Shown here: piece by piece, positions 25,449-34,427 of the stretch
How positions within the stretch are numbered: position 1 is the stretch's first letter
How the letters are laid out: the number at the start of each line of letters is the position of its first letter
NCBI GenBank assembly: GCA_000585015.1
Contig: JFAX01000007.1
Span: forward strand, 62,300-104,853
Source of the DNA: Candidatus Accumulibacter adjunctus
GTDB lineage: Bacteria; Pseudomonadota; Gammaproteobacteria; Burkholderiales; Rhodocyclaceae
Direction of reading: 5' to 3'
Length of the DNA: 42,554 nucleotides
Position numbers and translations under genes: made by a program
Notes under the pieces: generated by a model
Told to the model about the DNA's origin: nothing
Database searches by the model: none
The model's input: the letters and a program-made list of their open reading frames with translations, nothing else

Positions 25449-26783
25449 GTGAGCGACGAAGCGTACAGCCCGGCGCCGGCCGACGAGCGGCTGCTCGCCT
25501 GCCGCGTGCTGGCACCCTGGCTGGCGCACCTCGAGCAACTCCACCCGCGCGGCCAGGCGGGGATCGAACTCGGCCTCGAACGCGTCCAGCGCGTACGCCA
25601 GGAACTGGCGCAGGAACCGCGATGCCCGCTGATCGTCGTCGGCGGAACCAACGGCAAGGGATCGACCTGCGCCTATCTCGAAGCGATCTACGCTGACGCC
25701 GGTCATCGCGTCGGCTGCTACACCTCGCCACACCTGCTGAACTACAACGAACGCATTCGCGTCGACCGACAAGCGGCAGGTGATGCCCTGATCTGTGCTG
25801 CCTTCGCCCGCGTGGAAGCGGCGCGACAGGCTGCCGGGAACATCGCGCTGACCTACTTCGAGTTCGGCACGCTGGCAGCGATGGAAGTCTTCCTCGCACA
25901 ACGGGTCGAGGTGCTGATCCTCGAAGTCGGACTCGGCGGCCGGCTGGATGCGGTCAACGCCTACACGCCCGATTGCGCCGTCGTCTGCAGCATCGCACTC
26001 GACCATACCGACTGGCTGGGCAGCGACCGCGAGGCAATCGGCTTCGAGAAGGCCGGCATCTTTCGCGCCGGCCGGGCGGCTTTCTGTGCCGATCCCGATC
26101 CGCCACGCTCGCTGTTGGCGCACGCGCAGGCGATCGGCGCCGAGTTGCAGGTCCTCGGTCGCGATTTCGGCCATTTCGGCGATTCGCTGCAGTGGACCTT
26201 CTGGGGTCGCGGCGGACTGCGGCGTGCGGGCCTCGCGCTGCCGGCCCTGCGCGGCGCCGGCCAGCTGCGCAACGCGGCGGTCGCGCTGGCTGTCGTCGAA
26301 TCGCTGCGCCCGCGGCTGCCGGTCGACATGCAGGCGGTGCGGCGCGGCCTGGTCGACCTCGCCCTGCCGGGACGCTTCCAGGTGCTCGCCGGGCGGCCGA
26401 CCGTCGTCCTCGACGTCGCGCACAACCCGCAGGCGGTCAGCGGACTGGCCGAGAAGCTCATCGAGCTGCCCTTCGCCGCGAAGACGATCGCCGTCGTCGG
26501 CATGTTGGCCGACAAGGACATCGCCGGTTCGCTGGCGTCGCTCGCCGGCAGGGTAGACCACTGGCTGCTGGCCGACCTCGATGTCCCGCGTGGAGCCCCG
26601 GCCGTGGCTCTGGCAGCGACCGTGCGGCAGTGCGCACTCGGTGGTGAGGTCGAATGCCTTTCGTCGGTAGCGAGTGCCTTCCGGCGTTCTGCCGAGCTGG
26701 CGGACGAAAATGATAGAATTCTCGTCTTTGGATCGTTCTACACGGTCGCGGCCGTCATGCGGAGCAGGCAGAATGACCGTTGA
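25449..26783 (+). CDS. folC: bifunctional folylpolyglutamate/dihydrofolate synthase
   Basis: This 444-residue Mur-ligase-type ATPase adds glutamate to dihydropteroate and folates. The P-loop is GGTNGKGSTCAYLEA. The Mg and folate-site stretches include YTSPHLLNYNERIRV, TYFEFGTLAAMEVF, LEVGLGGRLDAVNAY and DHTDWLG. LDVAHNPQAV marks the start of the C-terminal domain. The GTG start lies 1 nt after the accD stop. Its 3' end overlaps the SPOR-protein start by 11 nt. Length is normal. Confidence 0.95.
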   Translation: MSDEAYSPAPADERLLACRVLAPWLAHLEQLHPRGQAGIELGLERVQRVRQELAQEPRCPLIVVGGTNGKGSTCAYLEAIYADAGHRVGCYTSPHLLNYNERIRVDRQAAGDALICAAFARVEAARQAAGNIALTYFEFGTLAAMEVFLAQRVEVLILEVGLGGRLDAVNAYTPDCAVVCSIALDHTDWLGSDREAIGFEKAGIFRAGRAAFCADPDPPRSLLAHAQAIGAELQVLGRDFGHFGDSLQWTFWGRGGLRRAGLALPALRGAGQLRNAAVALAVVESLRPRLPVDMQAVRRGLVDLALPGRFQVLAGRPTVVLDVAHNPQAVSGLAEKLIELPFAAKTIAVVGMLADKDIAGSLASLAGRVDHWLLADLDVPRGAPAVALAATVRQCALGGEVECLSSVASAFRRSAELADENDRILVFGSFYTVAAVMRSRQNDR

Positions 26784-27732
26784 TCGACGCGTGGACTCCC
26801 GGATCGCGATGACTGAAACACCTGACCCGCAGCTGCAACTGAAGAAACGGGCTCGTCGCCGCCTCGTCGGAGCCATCGCCTTCGCCGGCCTGGCGGCGAT
26901 CGTCCTGCCGATCGTCATGGATCAGGAACCAAGGCAGCAACCACAGGAGGTGCAGATACGCATTCCCGGCCAGGAACAGCCGCCCTTCCAGCCCAGGCTG
27001 GCGGCGCGCGAGGCGCCGCCAGCGACCGCCACCGACAAGCCGGCCGTCGCTGCCGAGAGCGCGCCACCGGCTGCCGCTCAGCCGACGCGCAAGGAGGCAG
27101 CGGAGCCGCCCGCGCATAGCGGCGAAAGCAAGCTTGCCAAGCCGGCCGAAAAGGCGCCGGCAAAGACCGAGGAGAGGAAGACTCCCAGGCCGGTCGAAAA
27201 ACCGCCGGAAAAGAGCGCCGAGCAGAAGGGGGCGAAAGCGGCCGAGAAGCCACCGGAGAAGACACCGCCCAAGACAGCCGACAAGCCGAAGGAGAAGACC
27301 GGCGACAAGGTGGCTGAGAAGAAGGCGGTCGACAGGACAATGGCCGACAAGGGCAGCGACAAGGCGCCAGCGAAGAAGGTCGAGAAGCCGCCCGAGGCGG
27401 GTTCCGAAGACGGCGGCAGCAAGCCGGCACCGGACGAAACGTCTGCCGCCGGCAGTCAACCCGCAGGCAAGTCGCCCGCCGCTGCGGCGGCCAAGCCGGG
27501 CGGGCAGCAAGTGATCGTCATCGGCGCCTTTGCCAACCCCGAGAACGTCAAGCAGCTGCAGAGCAAGATCAGCGCTGCCGGCGTGAACACCTACACCGAA
27601 GTCCTGGAAACGCCCGACGGCAAGAAGACGCGCGTCCGGGCCGGCCCCTTCCCGAACCGTGAGGCCGCCGAGAAGGCGCTCGACAAGCTGAAGGCGATTG
27701 GCGTCAGTGGAGTCGTCGCCGGCAGGCAATGA
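26773..27732 (+). CDS. SPOR-domain membrane protein
   Basis: This 319-residue protein is a single-pass inner-membrane protein facing the periplasm. Near the N-terminus KKRARRRLVGAIAFAGLAAIVLPIV forms the membrane anchor. A long low-complexity linker (about residues 100-235) is rich in Lys, Ala, Glu and Pro with repeated EKPPEK units. The C-terminal SPOR domain (VIVIGAFANPENVKQLQSKI to RVRAGPFPNREAAEKALDKL) binds peptidoglycan at the septum. I chose ATG 26773, with GGAG 8 nt upstream; an ATG at 26809 (MTETPDPQLQL) is a plausible alternative. This gene between folC and cvpA is a standard neighbour in beta- and gammaproteobacteria. Confidence 0.88.
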   Translation: MTVDRRVDSRIAMTETPDPQLQLKKRARRRLVGAIAFAGLAAIVLPIVMDQEPRQQPQEVQIRIPGQEQPPFQPRLAAREAPPATATDKPAVAAESAPPAAAQPTRKEAAEPPAHSGESKLAKPAEKAPAKTEERKTPRPVEKPPEKSAEQKGAKAAEKPPEKTPPKTADKPKEKTGDKVAEKKAVDRTMADKGSDKAPAKKVEKPPEAGSEDGGSKPAPDETSAAGSQPAGKSPAAAAAKPGGQQVIVIGAFANPENVKQLQSKISAAGVNTYTEVLETPDGKKTRVRAGPFPNREAAEKALDKLKAIGVSGVVAGRQ

Positions 27733-28217
27733 CCGTTTTCGACTACCTGGTCCTGATCATCATCGCCGCCTCGCTCCTGATGGGAATGTGGCGTGGCATC
27801 GTCGGCGAAATCATCGCCCTTGCCGCCTGGATCCTGGCTTTCTTTGCCGCCAAGTGGTGGGGTGACGAGGCCGCCCGGCTGTTCGTCGCCATCGACGACC
27901 CGACGCTGCGCCTCGTCGCCGGCTGGGTCAGCGTGGCACTGGCGGTTCTCGTTGGCATGGCGCTGCTTCGGCTGGCCATACGCGGTCTGATCAAGGCGTT
28001 GGGAATGACCGTGAGCGACCGCCTCCTGGGCGTCGTCTTCGGCGTTGCCCGCGGTCTGATGATCGTCATGATCCTCGTCGCCATCGGCGGCATGACGGCA
28101 CTGCCAAGAGAGAAGTGGTGGAGCGAAGCGTACTTGTCCGCGCCGCTCGAGACGGCCGTCATTGCCAGCAAGCCCTGGTTACCGTCCGAGGTCGCGAAAC
28201 GAATCCGGTTTGGCTAG
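27729..28217 (+). CDS. cvpA: CvpA family membrane protein
   Basis: This 162-residue inner-membrane protein has four hydrophobic segments (for example FDYLVLIIIAASLLMGMWRG and WVSVALAVLVGMALL). MRGxVxE is represented by MWRGIVGEIIALAAW, and the GxxRGLLIV loop by GVARGLMIVMI. CvpA is needed for colicin V export in E. coli and has been linked to envelope homeostasis; the gene is commonly placed just before purF. The start overlaps the SPOR gene by 4 nt (ATGA). The stop is 9 nt before purF. Confidence 0.93.
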   Translation: MTVFDYLVLIIIAASLLMGMWRGIVGEIIALAAWILAFFAAKWWGDEAARLFVAIDDPTLRLVAGWVSVALAVLVGMALLRLAIRGLIKALGMTVSDRLLGVVFGVARGLMIVMILVAIGGMTALPREKWWSEAYLSAPLETAVIASKPWLPSEVAKRIRFG

Positions 28218-28226
28218 GAACAGACT

Positions 28227-29753
28227 ATGTGCGGAATACTCGGGGTGGTCGCAACGACGCCGGTCAACCAGCTGCTCTACGATGGACTGATGGTCCTGCA
28301 ACACCGCGGCCAGGACGCCGCCGGCATCGTCACCGCCGAGGACGACGCCTTCCACATGCACAAGGGAGCCGGGCTGGTACGCGACGTGTTTCGCACCCGC
28401 AACATGCGCGCCCTGCCCGGCATGATGGGCATCGCCCATTGCCGCTACCCGACCGCTGGATCGGCCTTCGACTCGGCGCTGTCGCAACCGTTCTACGTGA
28501 ACTCGCCCTTCGGCATCGTCCTGGGCCACAACGGCAACCTGACGAATACCGCACAGCTCAAGGAAGAGATGTTCCGCCAGGATCTGCGACACATCAACAC
28601 CAGTTCCGACTCGGAGGTCCTGCTCAACATCCTGGCACACGAACTGCAGGCGACCGCCGGCAACTGCCGTCTCGATCCGGAGACCATCTTTGCTGCGGTG
28701 GCCGCTGTCCATCGCCGTTGCCGTGGCGCCTACGCCGTGGTGGCGATGATCGCCGGCCATGGCATGCTTGCCTTTCGCGATCCGCACGGCATCCGGCCAC
28801 TGGTCTTTGGCACCAACGAGACGCCAGGTGGGATCGAGTTCCTTTTCGCCTCGGAGTCGGTGGCGCTCGACACCCTCGGTTTCCAGGTGCTGCGCGACGT
28901 CGCTCCGGGCGAGGCGATCTTCATCGACATCGAGCATCGCCTGCACCAGCGGCAGTGCGCCAGCAACCCGCTTCTCTCGCCGTGCATCTTCGAGTTCGTC
29001 TATCTCGCGCGCCCGGACTCGGTGATCGACGGGGTGTCGGTCTACGAAGCACGCCTGCGCATGGGCGAACATCTCGCCGACAAACTGGTAAGGCACATCC
29101 CGGTCGGGCAGATCGACGTCGTCATTCCGATCCCGGACTCGAGCCGGCCATCGGCGATGCAGCTCGCGCAACGGATTGGCGTCCCCTACCGTGAGGGATT
29201 CGTCAAGAACCGCTACATCGGTCGCACCTTCATCATGCCCGGACAGGCAACCCGCAAGCGCTCGGTACGACAGAAGCTCAACACCGTGGCACAGGAGTTC
29301 AAGGGCAAACGCGTCCTGCTGGTCGATGATTCGATCGTCCGCGGCACCACCAGCCGCGAAATCGTCGAAATGGCGCGTGCCGCCGGCGCGCTGCGCGTCT
29401 ATTTCGCCTCCGCGTCGCCACCGGTACGCTACCCCAACGTGTACGGCATCGACATGCCGACGCGTGGCGAGCTGATCGCCACCGGTCGCAGCGGCGAGGA
29501 GATCGGTCACGAGATCGGCGCCGATGCGCTGGTCTATCAGGATCTCGACGCACTCCGGGCCTCGATCCGGGACCTCAAGCCGGCGCTGCGCGACTTCGAC
29601 ACCTCGTGCTTCGACGGTCGCTATGTCACCGGCGACGTCACCCCGGAGTACCTGATGGCGCTGGAGCAGGCCAGGGAAGGGCACCGTGTCTCGAGCAAGG
29701 AAGAGCGCTGGGCGACACGCCAGTTGCAGCTCAATCTCATGTCGGCAGGCTGA
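28227..29753 (+). CDS. purF: amidophosphoribosyltransferase
   Basis: This 508-residue enzyme makes 5-phosphoribosylamine from PRPP and glutamine, the first step of purine synthesis. Cys2 (MCGILGVV) is the glutaminase nucleophile, exposed after Met removal with no propeptide, as in the E. coli type. The glutaminase domain contains GLMVLQHRGQDAAGI and IAHCRYPTAGS. The phosphoribosyltransferase site is VLLVDDSIVRGTTSREIVEMAR. It is last but one in the run and 5 nt before metZ. Confidence 0.97.
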   Translation: MCGILGVVATTPVNQLLYDGLMVLQHRGQDAAGIVTAEDDAFHMHKGAGLVRDVFRTRNMRALPGMMGIAHCRYPTAGSAFDSALSQPFYVNSPFGIVLGHNGNLTNTAQLKEEMFRQDLRHINTSSDSEVLLNILAHELQATAGNCRLDPETIFAAVAAVHRRCRGAYAVVAMIAGHGMLAFRDPHGIRPLVFGTNETPGGIEFLFASESVALDTLGFQVLRDVAPGEAIFIDIEHRLHQRQCASNPLLSPCIFEFVYLARPDSVIDGVSVYEARLRMGEHLADKLVRHIPVGQIDVVIPIPDSSRPSAMQLAQRIGVPYREGFVKNRYIGRTFIMPGQATRKRSVRQKLNTVAQEFKGKRVLLVDDSIVRGTTSREIVEMARAAGALRVYFASASPPVRYPNVYGIDMPTRGELIATGRSGEEIGHEIGADALVYQDLDALRASIRDLKPALRDFDTSCFDGRYVTGDVTPEYLMALEQAREGHRVSSKEERWATRQLQLNLMSAG

Positions 29754-29758
29754 GGACG

Positions 29759-30940
29759 ATGAAGACCAATCCCGATTACGCACTCGAAACGCTGGCGGTT
29801 CGTGCCGGCCAGGAGCGCAGCCAGTTCAACGAACACAGCGAGGCGCTCTATCTGACGTCGAGCTTCATCTTCACCAGCGCGGCGCAGGCTGCAGCGCGCT
29901 TCTCCGGTGAGGAAGACGGCAACGTGTACTCGCGCTTCACCAATCCGACGGTCAGCGCCTTCCAGGAGCGCCTTGCCGCGCTCGAAGGAGCCGAGGCCTG
30001 CATCGCCACTGCATCGGGCATGTCGGCGATCCTGTCGCTGGTCATGGCGCTGTGCAGCAGCGGCGATCACATCGTCGCCTCGAACGGCCTCTTCGGCGCG
30101 ACGCAGCAGTTGCTCGGCACGATCATGCCGCGCTTCGGCATCCAGACCAGCTTCGTCCCGCAGACCGACACGACGGCCTGGCAGGCGGCGATGCGACCGG
30201 AAACGAAACTGCTCTTTCTCGAGACCCCATCGAATCCGCTCACCGAGATCGCCGACATCGCCGCACTGGCGACGATCGCCCATGCGCGTGGCGTTCTCCT
30301 GGTCGTCGACAACTGCTTCTGTACGCCGATCCTGCAGCGGCCGCTCGATCTCGGCGCCGATCTCGTCGTCCATTCGGCGACCAAGTTTCTCGATGGCCAA
30401 GGTCGGGTCCTCGGCGGCGCCGTCGCCGGGCCGCGCTCGCTCACCGAGGAGGTCTTCCGCTTCCTGCGCACTGCCGGTCCGACGCTCTCGGCATTCAACG
30501 CATGGGTTCTGCTCAAGGGACTGGAAACGCTGCAGTTGCGGCTGACCGAACAGTCGGCGAGGGCGCTCGAGATGGCGCGCTGGCTCGAGAATCATCCCAA
30601 GGTGACGCGCGTGCACTACCCCGGCCTGCCTTCACACCCGCAGCATGCCCTCGCCCGGCAGCAGCAGAGAAGCGGTGGCGCGGTCGTCTCCTTCACCGTC
30701 AGGGGCGCCCGCGCCGAAGCCTGGAAAGTCGTCGACGGCTGCCGGCTGCTGTCGATCACTGCCAATCTGGGCGATACCAAGACGACACTGACTCACCCGG
30801 CATCGACGACGCACGGCCGGATCACCCCGGAACAGCGCGCGGCGGCGGGAATCGGCGAGGACCTGCTGCGCATCGCGGTCGGTCTCGAGGCGGTCAGCGA
30901 CCTGCAGCGCGACCTCGCCCGGGGCCTGGCACTGATCTAG
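29759..30940 (+). CDS. metZ: O-succinylhomoserine sulfhydrylase
   Basis: This 393-residue PLP enzyme of the Cys/Met-metabolism family makes homocysteine directly from an activated homoserine and sulfide. The PLP Lys209 is in VVHSATKFLDGQGRVLGGAV. LEGAEACIATASGMSAI and FLETPSNPLTEIADI are family landmarks, and the MetZ-type C-terminus reads TTHGRITPEQRAAAGIGEDLLRIAVGLE. I use ATG 29759, preceded by TGAGGACG and 5 nt after purF; this gives the normal length. The purF-metZ pair is a classic arrangement. Its stop overlaps by 3 nt the stop of the convergent gene on the other strand. Confidence 0.92.
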   Translation: MKTNPDYALETLAVRAGQERSQFNEHSEALYLTSSFIFTSAAQAAARFSGEEDGNVYSRFTNPTVSAFQERLAALEGAEACIATASGMSAILSLVMALCSSGDHIVASNGLFGATQQLLGTIMPRFGIQTSFVPQTDTTAWQAAMRPETKLLFLETPSNPLTEIADIAALATIAHARGVLLVVDNCFCTPILQRPLDLGADLVVHSATKFLDGQGRVLGGAVAGPRSLTEEVFRFLRTAGPTLSAFNAWVLLKGLETLQLRLTEQSARALEMARWLENHPKVTRVHYPGLPSHPQHALARQQQRSGGAVVSFTVRGARAEAWKVVDGCRLLSITANLGDTKTTLTHPASTTHGRITPEQRAAAGIGEDLLRIAVGLEAVSDLQRDLARGLALI

Positions 30941-31245
30941 CCGCCGCCGCGCGGCGCATCCTCCTCCTGCCGCCGCTGTCGCCGCGCCAGGTCGACACGC
31001 TCGCCGGCCGCCTGGCGCAACGCCTCCTTGGCGACATCAGGCATCATCCAGTAGGTCATCAGGCTGGAACCGATGCACACCAGCCAGAAAAGGAAAAAGC
31101 CGGTCGAATAGGTCGCCATCGCCGACCACTCGACGCGCTGGCCGAGCAGGTAGAGCTGTGCCGGGTCGATCAGCGTGAAGAAGATCGCCTCGGCGATTGC
31201 CGCCGCCACGAAGGCCGGCCAGAGAACCCAGATCACCAGTCGCAT
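30937..31245 (-). CDS. small membrane protein of unknown function
   Basis: This 102-residue protein has two membrane helices: MRLVIWVLWPAFVAAAIAEAIFFTLI near the N-terminus and MATYSTGFFLFWLVCIGSSLMTYWMM in the middle. A short basic cytoplasmic tail follows (LRQAAGERVDLARRQRRQEED). The ATG at 31245 has a strong GGAGGA 6 nt upstream, which settles the start. The pattern (a short two-helix protein with a Tyr/Ser/Trp-rich second helix) is seen in uncharacterised betaproteobacterial proteins. It is 41 nt from the end of the M23 peptidase gene on the same strand, so it may be co-transcribed. Confidence 0.75.
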   Translation of the reverse strand: MRLVIWVLWPAFVAAAIAEAIFFTLIDPAQLYLLGQRVEWSAMATYSTGFFLFWLVCIGSSLMTYWMMPDVAKEALRQAAGERVDLARRQRRQEEDAPRGGG

Positions 31246-31286
31246 GTGTTCCTCCAGAGAGTTTTCGGCAAGCCGCGAACGCCCGC

Positions 31287-32204
31287 TCAGCGCTCGCGGC
31301 CGCGCGCGGCAACGAAGAGCTGCGGGTCGACCAGAGCACCGTTGAGCACGACACCCCAGTGTAGATGCGGGCCGGTCGCGCGGCCGCTCATGCCGACCAG
31401 ACCCAGCCGCTGACCCTTGGCGACCGCTTCGCCGGCCCGTACATCGATGCGGTCGAGGTGGCAATACACGCTCAACAACCCATTGCCATGATCGACGAAG
31501 ACCGTCCGGCCATTGAAGAAGTAGTCACCGCTGGCGAGGACGATCCCCTGGGCATTGGCGCGAACGGGCGAGCCTCGCGCGGCGGCAATGTCGAAACCCG
31601 CATGCGGCGCCCGGGCTTCGCCGTTGAAGAAGCGGCGCAGTCCGAAACGTCCGGTCAGCCGGCCTTCCGCCGGCAGGATGAAGTCAAGGTCGGTATCGTC
31701 GGCGGCTCGCCAGTGGCGCTGCAGCTGCCGGATCTCGGCGATCTCGCTCGTCGCCCGTGCCAGGTCCTCCGCCGACAGCTCGACCTTGCTGCTGTCCTTG
31801 AGGGTGATGCGCTGCGCCGGATAATCCTTGGCGCGAACCGTGAAGGATGCCCTGCCGGTAGCGGTCGCCGGATCGGCAACCGCCGGCAAGGCCGCGGTTG
31901 ACGCCGCAGGCGGCTGTACCCGCAGCTCGTGCGTTCCCGGTTGCATGTCGAGCGCGAGACCGACGACGGCGATCCACTCGCCACCGCGCCGCGTGACCAG
32001 TACCGGCTGCTCACCCAGCCACGCCCGTGGCGGCACCGCCGCGCCCGCTGCCGTGCCGAGCGGCACCAGTGCCACCCCTCCAGGAACGCTCGCTTCCCGT
32101 GGCAGGGCTGCGCGTGCCGGCAACGGCAGCAGCAACGCCAGCGCGAGAAGGGCGGCGCCGGCGGCAAGGCAGTGCCGGCGCGGTGGCGCGGCTCGCTGCC
32201 TCAC
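31287..32204 (-). CDS. M23-family metallopeptidase
   Basis: This 305-residue exported LytM/M23 peptidase probably cuts peptidoglycan cross-bridges. I use the GTG at 32204, whose GTGA overlaps the stop of the YpfJ gene; an ATG at 32231 would overlap it more. The signal peptide is basic followed by LAAGAALLALALLLPLPARA. A linker precedes the zinc domain, with ligands HAGFD (His201, Asp205) and HLHW (His280, His282). GRFGLRRFFNGEARAPH and GMSGRATGPHLHWGV are typical. All zinc ligands are present, so activity is expected. Confidence 0.88.
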   Translation of the reverse strand: MRQRAAPPRRHCLAAGAALLALALLLPLPARAALPREASVPGGVALVPLGTAAGAAVPPRAWLGEQPVLVTRRGGEWIAVVGLALDMQPGTHELRVQPPAASTAALPAVADPATATGRASFTVRAKDYPAQRITLKDSSKVELSAEDLARATSEIAEIRQLQRHWRAADDTDLDFILPAEGRLTGRFGLRRFFNGEARAPHAGFDIAAARGSPVRANAQGIVLASGDYFFNGRTVFVDHGNGLLSVYCHLDRIDVRAGEAVAKGQRLGLVGMSGRATGPHLHWGVVLNGALVDPQLFVAARGRER

Positions 32205-33061
32205 AGGGTCGCCGCGCTGAATGTGTCGCACTGCCGGATGTCGCCGCTCTCCATGCCGCGCTTGAACCAGCGGACCCGCTGTTCCGAAGTGCCGTGGGTA
32301 AAGGACTCGGGAACGATCTGACCCTGCGTCTGCCGCTGCAGGCGGTCATCGCCGATGGCCGAAGCGGCGTTCAGTGCCTGCTCGACGTCGCCCGGCTCAA
32401 GAATCCGGCTCCGGCTGTCGGCGCGATGCCCCCAGACACCGGCGAAGCAATCTGCCTGCAGTTCGAGCCGCACCGACAGGGCGTTGGCGGCGGCACGGTT
32501 GCCGCTGCGCTGCTGCGCCGCATGCACCTTGTCCGAAATGCCGAGCAGGTTCTGCACATGATGGCCGACCTCATGCGCGATGACGTAGGCCTGGGCGAAC
32601 TCGCCCGGTGCCTTGAAGCGCTCGCGCAGATCGCGGTAGAAGGCGAGATCGATGTAGACCTTCTGATCGGCCGGGCAGTAGAAGGGGCCCATCGCCGAGC
32701 GTCCGGTACCGCAGGCCGTCGGCGTCGCGGCGGTGAACAGGACGAGTTTCGGCTCCTGGTAACGGCGGCCCGCTTCGCTGAACACGGCGTGCCAGGTCGT
32801 CTCCGTGCTGCCGAGAACCTTGGCGACGAAGGTCGCCATGTCGTCGCCGGCCGGTGGCTTCTGTGGCGGACGCGCCGCCGCTGACGAAGGCGCGCCGCTC
32901 GACGCCAGGCCAAGGATCACTGCCGGATCAACACCGAGGACATAGCCGGCGACGAGCGCAATCACCAGCGTACCGATCCCGACGGTGCCCCGCCCGATTC
33001 CCGCGCCGCCGCCGCGTCGGTCCTCGACGTTCTGACTGGCACTCTGGTCGTCAAGCCGCAT
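32201..33061 (-). CDS. ypfJ: YpfJ-family neutral zinc metallopeptidase
   Basis: This 286-residue protein begins MRLDDQSASQNVEDRRG and has one membrane helix (VGIGTLVIALVAGYVLGV, about 28-45). The zincin motif HEVGHH lies at residues 163-168 (AYVIAHEVGHHVQNLLG), and the third ligand in LELQADCFAGVW. The C-terminal RVRWFKRGMESGD is typical of the YpfJ/putative neutral zinc metallopeptidase family, whose cellular role is unclear. The ATG at 33061 gives the canonical start; longer readings upstream lack homology. It overlaps the M23 gene by 4 nt. Confidence 0.9.
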   Translation of the reverse strand: MRLDDQSASQNVEDRRGGGAGIGRGTVGIGTLVIALVAGYVLGVDPAVILGLASSGAPSSAAARPPQKPPAGDDMATFVAKVLGSTETTWHAVFSEAGRRYQEPKLVLFTAATPTACGTGRSAMGPFYCPADQKVYIDLAFYRDLRERFKAPGEFAQAYVIAHEVGHHVQNLLGISDKVHAAQQRSGNRAAANALSVRLELQADCFAGVWGHRADSRSRILEPGDVEQALNAASAIGDDRLQRQTQGQIVPESFTHGTSEQRVRWFKRGMESGDIRQCDTFSAATL

Positions 33062-33367
33062 GCCGGAACCCTTTCGCAAAGCAGTATCAATGTTCCATGA
33101 AATCAATGTCCTTGCCACCTCGCCCCGGCGAAGGTGCGGGAACGGCGCAGGCAGAGGAAGCATGCCAGGAACCCCTCGAAGACCGAATGCTATCAGATCG
33201 ACGGCGGCTGCGGCGGCTGCAGAAGAACGCATGATTTATCCATTGGGAAAGCGCGGAATGGCGGTCAATGATGAAGAAACGTGGACAATCTCCGGTTTTC
33301 GTGCATAATCCGCGAACTTTTTACATGAAGCGGACCTTGCGGGCCGGCTTCCACAGGAAGGGGGCGT
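33062..33367. other. 306-nt divergent intergenic region between ypfJ and pit
   Basis: No gene is seen. The right part carries a good promoter for pit and a TTTTT-containing AT-rich leader. The left part would carry the ypfJ promoter on the minus strand, where I see no clear consensus. No Pho-box direct repeat of the TGTCAT type is recognisable. Confidence 0.5.
33282..33309 (+). promoter_or_regulatory. putative sigma-70 promoter for pit-DUF47
   Basis: TGGACA (33282-33287) and CATAAT (33304-33309) are 16 nt apart, 58 nt before the pit start. The absence of a recognisable Pho box suggests constitutive expression. Confidence 0.45.
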
Positions 33368-34405
33368 ATGGAAACAATCTACTGGCTGGCGGTGGCGACG
33401 GTGGTGATCGTGCTGTTCTTCGATTACACCAACGGCTTCCACGACGCGGCAAACATCGTTGCCACGGTGATCGCATCGCGCGCGATGACGCCGATCCAGG
33501 CCGTCTGCATCGTCGGCTTCTTCGAGTTCATGGGCCCGTTGCTCGGCGGCACCGCCGTCGCCAACACGATCGGCAAGTTCGTCGACCTGTCGTCGCTCGA
33601 CAAGCAGACGGCGATCCTGATCCTCTTCTGCGGCCTGCTCGGAGCCATCGTCTGGAACCTCGCGACCTGGTGGCTCGGCATCCCCTCCTCTTCGTCGCAC
33701 GCGCTCGTCGGCGGCGTCGCCGGTGCGGTCGTCGCCGCCGCCGGATCACAGTTCGTCATCTGGGGGTGGACGCCGCTGATGCAGGAAGGCAAGCTGCTCG
33801 GCGTGATGAAGGTGCTGGTGTCGCTCTTCGTCTCGCCCGTTCTCGGTTTCTGGGTCGGCTTCCTGATCCATCGCGCCGGGCGGCGTCTGCTCGCGGGCGC
33901 CAAGCCGACGGCCAACGACAAACTTCGGAAGATGCAGTTCGTCACCGCCGCCGGCCTCGCCTTCTCGCACGGCGCCAACGACGCACAGAAGAGCATGGGC
34001 ATGCTGACCCTGGTCCTCGTGCTTGGCGGCTTCATCCCGAAGTTCGAGGTGCCGTTCTGGGTGATGCTGGCCTGCGCCATCGCCATCACCCTCGGCATCC
34101 TCTCCGGTGGCTGGCGGATCGTCCGTACGCTCGGTTTCGCCATCTACCGCGTCCGCCCGCTGCACGCCTTCGATTCGCAGCTCACTTCGGCGCTGCTGAT
34201 CCTCTCGGCCTCATACGCCGGCGCGCCGGTGTCGACGACGCACGTCGTCGCCACCTCGATCATGGGCATCGGCTATTCCGAGCGGCCGCGCGCGGTACGC
34301 TGGAAGAAGGCCAAGGACATCGGCAAGACCTGGTTGTACACCATTCCCGCATCGGCAATCACCGCCATCGTCATTTACGCCATAGCCAAGATCATCGTCG
34401 GCTAA
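33368..34405 (+). CDS. pit: Pit-type inorganic phosphate transporter
   Basis: This 345-residue inner-membrane symporter imports (or, at high load, exports) metal-phosphate with protons. Both halves show the inverted PiT signature: FDYTNGFHDAANIVAT near residue 18 and LAFSHGANDAQKSMGML near residue 197. GIPSSSSHALVGG and GAPVSTTHVVATSIMGIG mark the repeat partners. About ten membrane segments are visible. It is immediately followed by a DUF47 gene, the usual partner. In polyphosphate-accumulating bacteria the low-affinity Pit system is central to phosphate cycling, which fits an Accumulibacter-like host (inference). Confidence 0.95.
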   Translation: METIYWLAVATVVIVLFFDYTNGFHDAANIVATVIASRAMTPIQAVCIVGFFEFMGPLLGGTAVANTIGKFVDLSSLDKQTAILILFCGLLGAIVWNLATWWLGIPSSSSHALVGGVAGAVVAAAGSQFVIWGWTPLMQEGKLLGVMKVLVSLFVSPVLGFWVGFLIHRAGRRLLAGAKPTANDKLRKMQFVTAAGLAFSHGANDAQKSMGMLTLVLVLGGFIPKFEVPFWVMLACAIAITLGILSGGWRIVRTLGFAIYRVRPLHAFDSQLTSALLILSASYAGAPVSTTHVVATSIMGIGYSERPRAVRWKKAKDIGKTWLYTIPASAITAIVIYAIAKIIVG

Positions 34406-34427
34406 ACCACCTGAGGAGATGAGAACC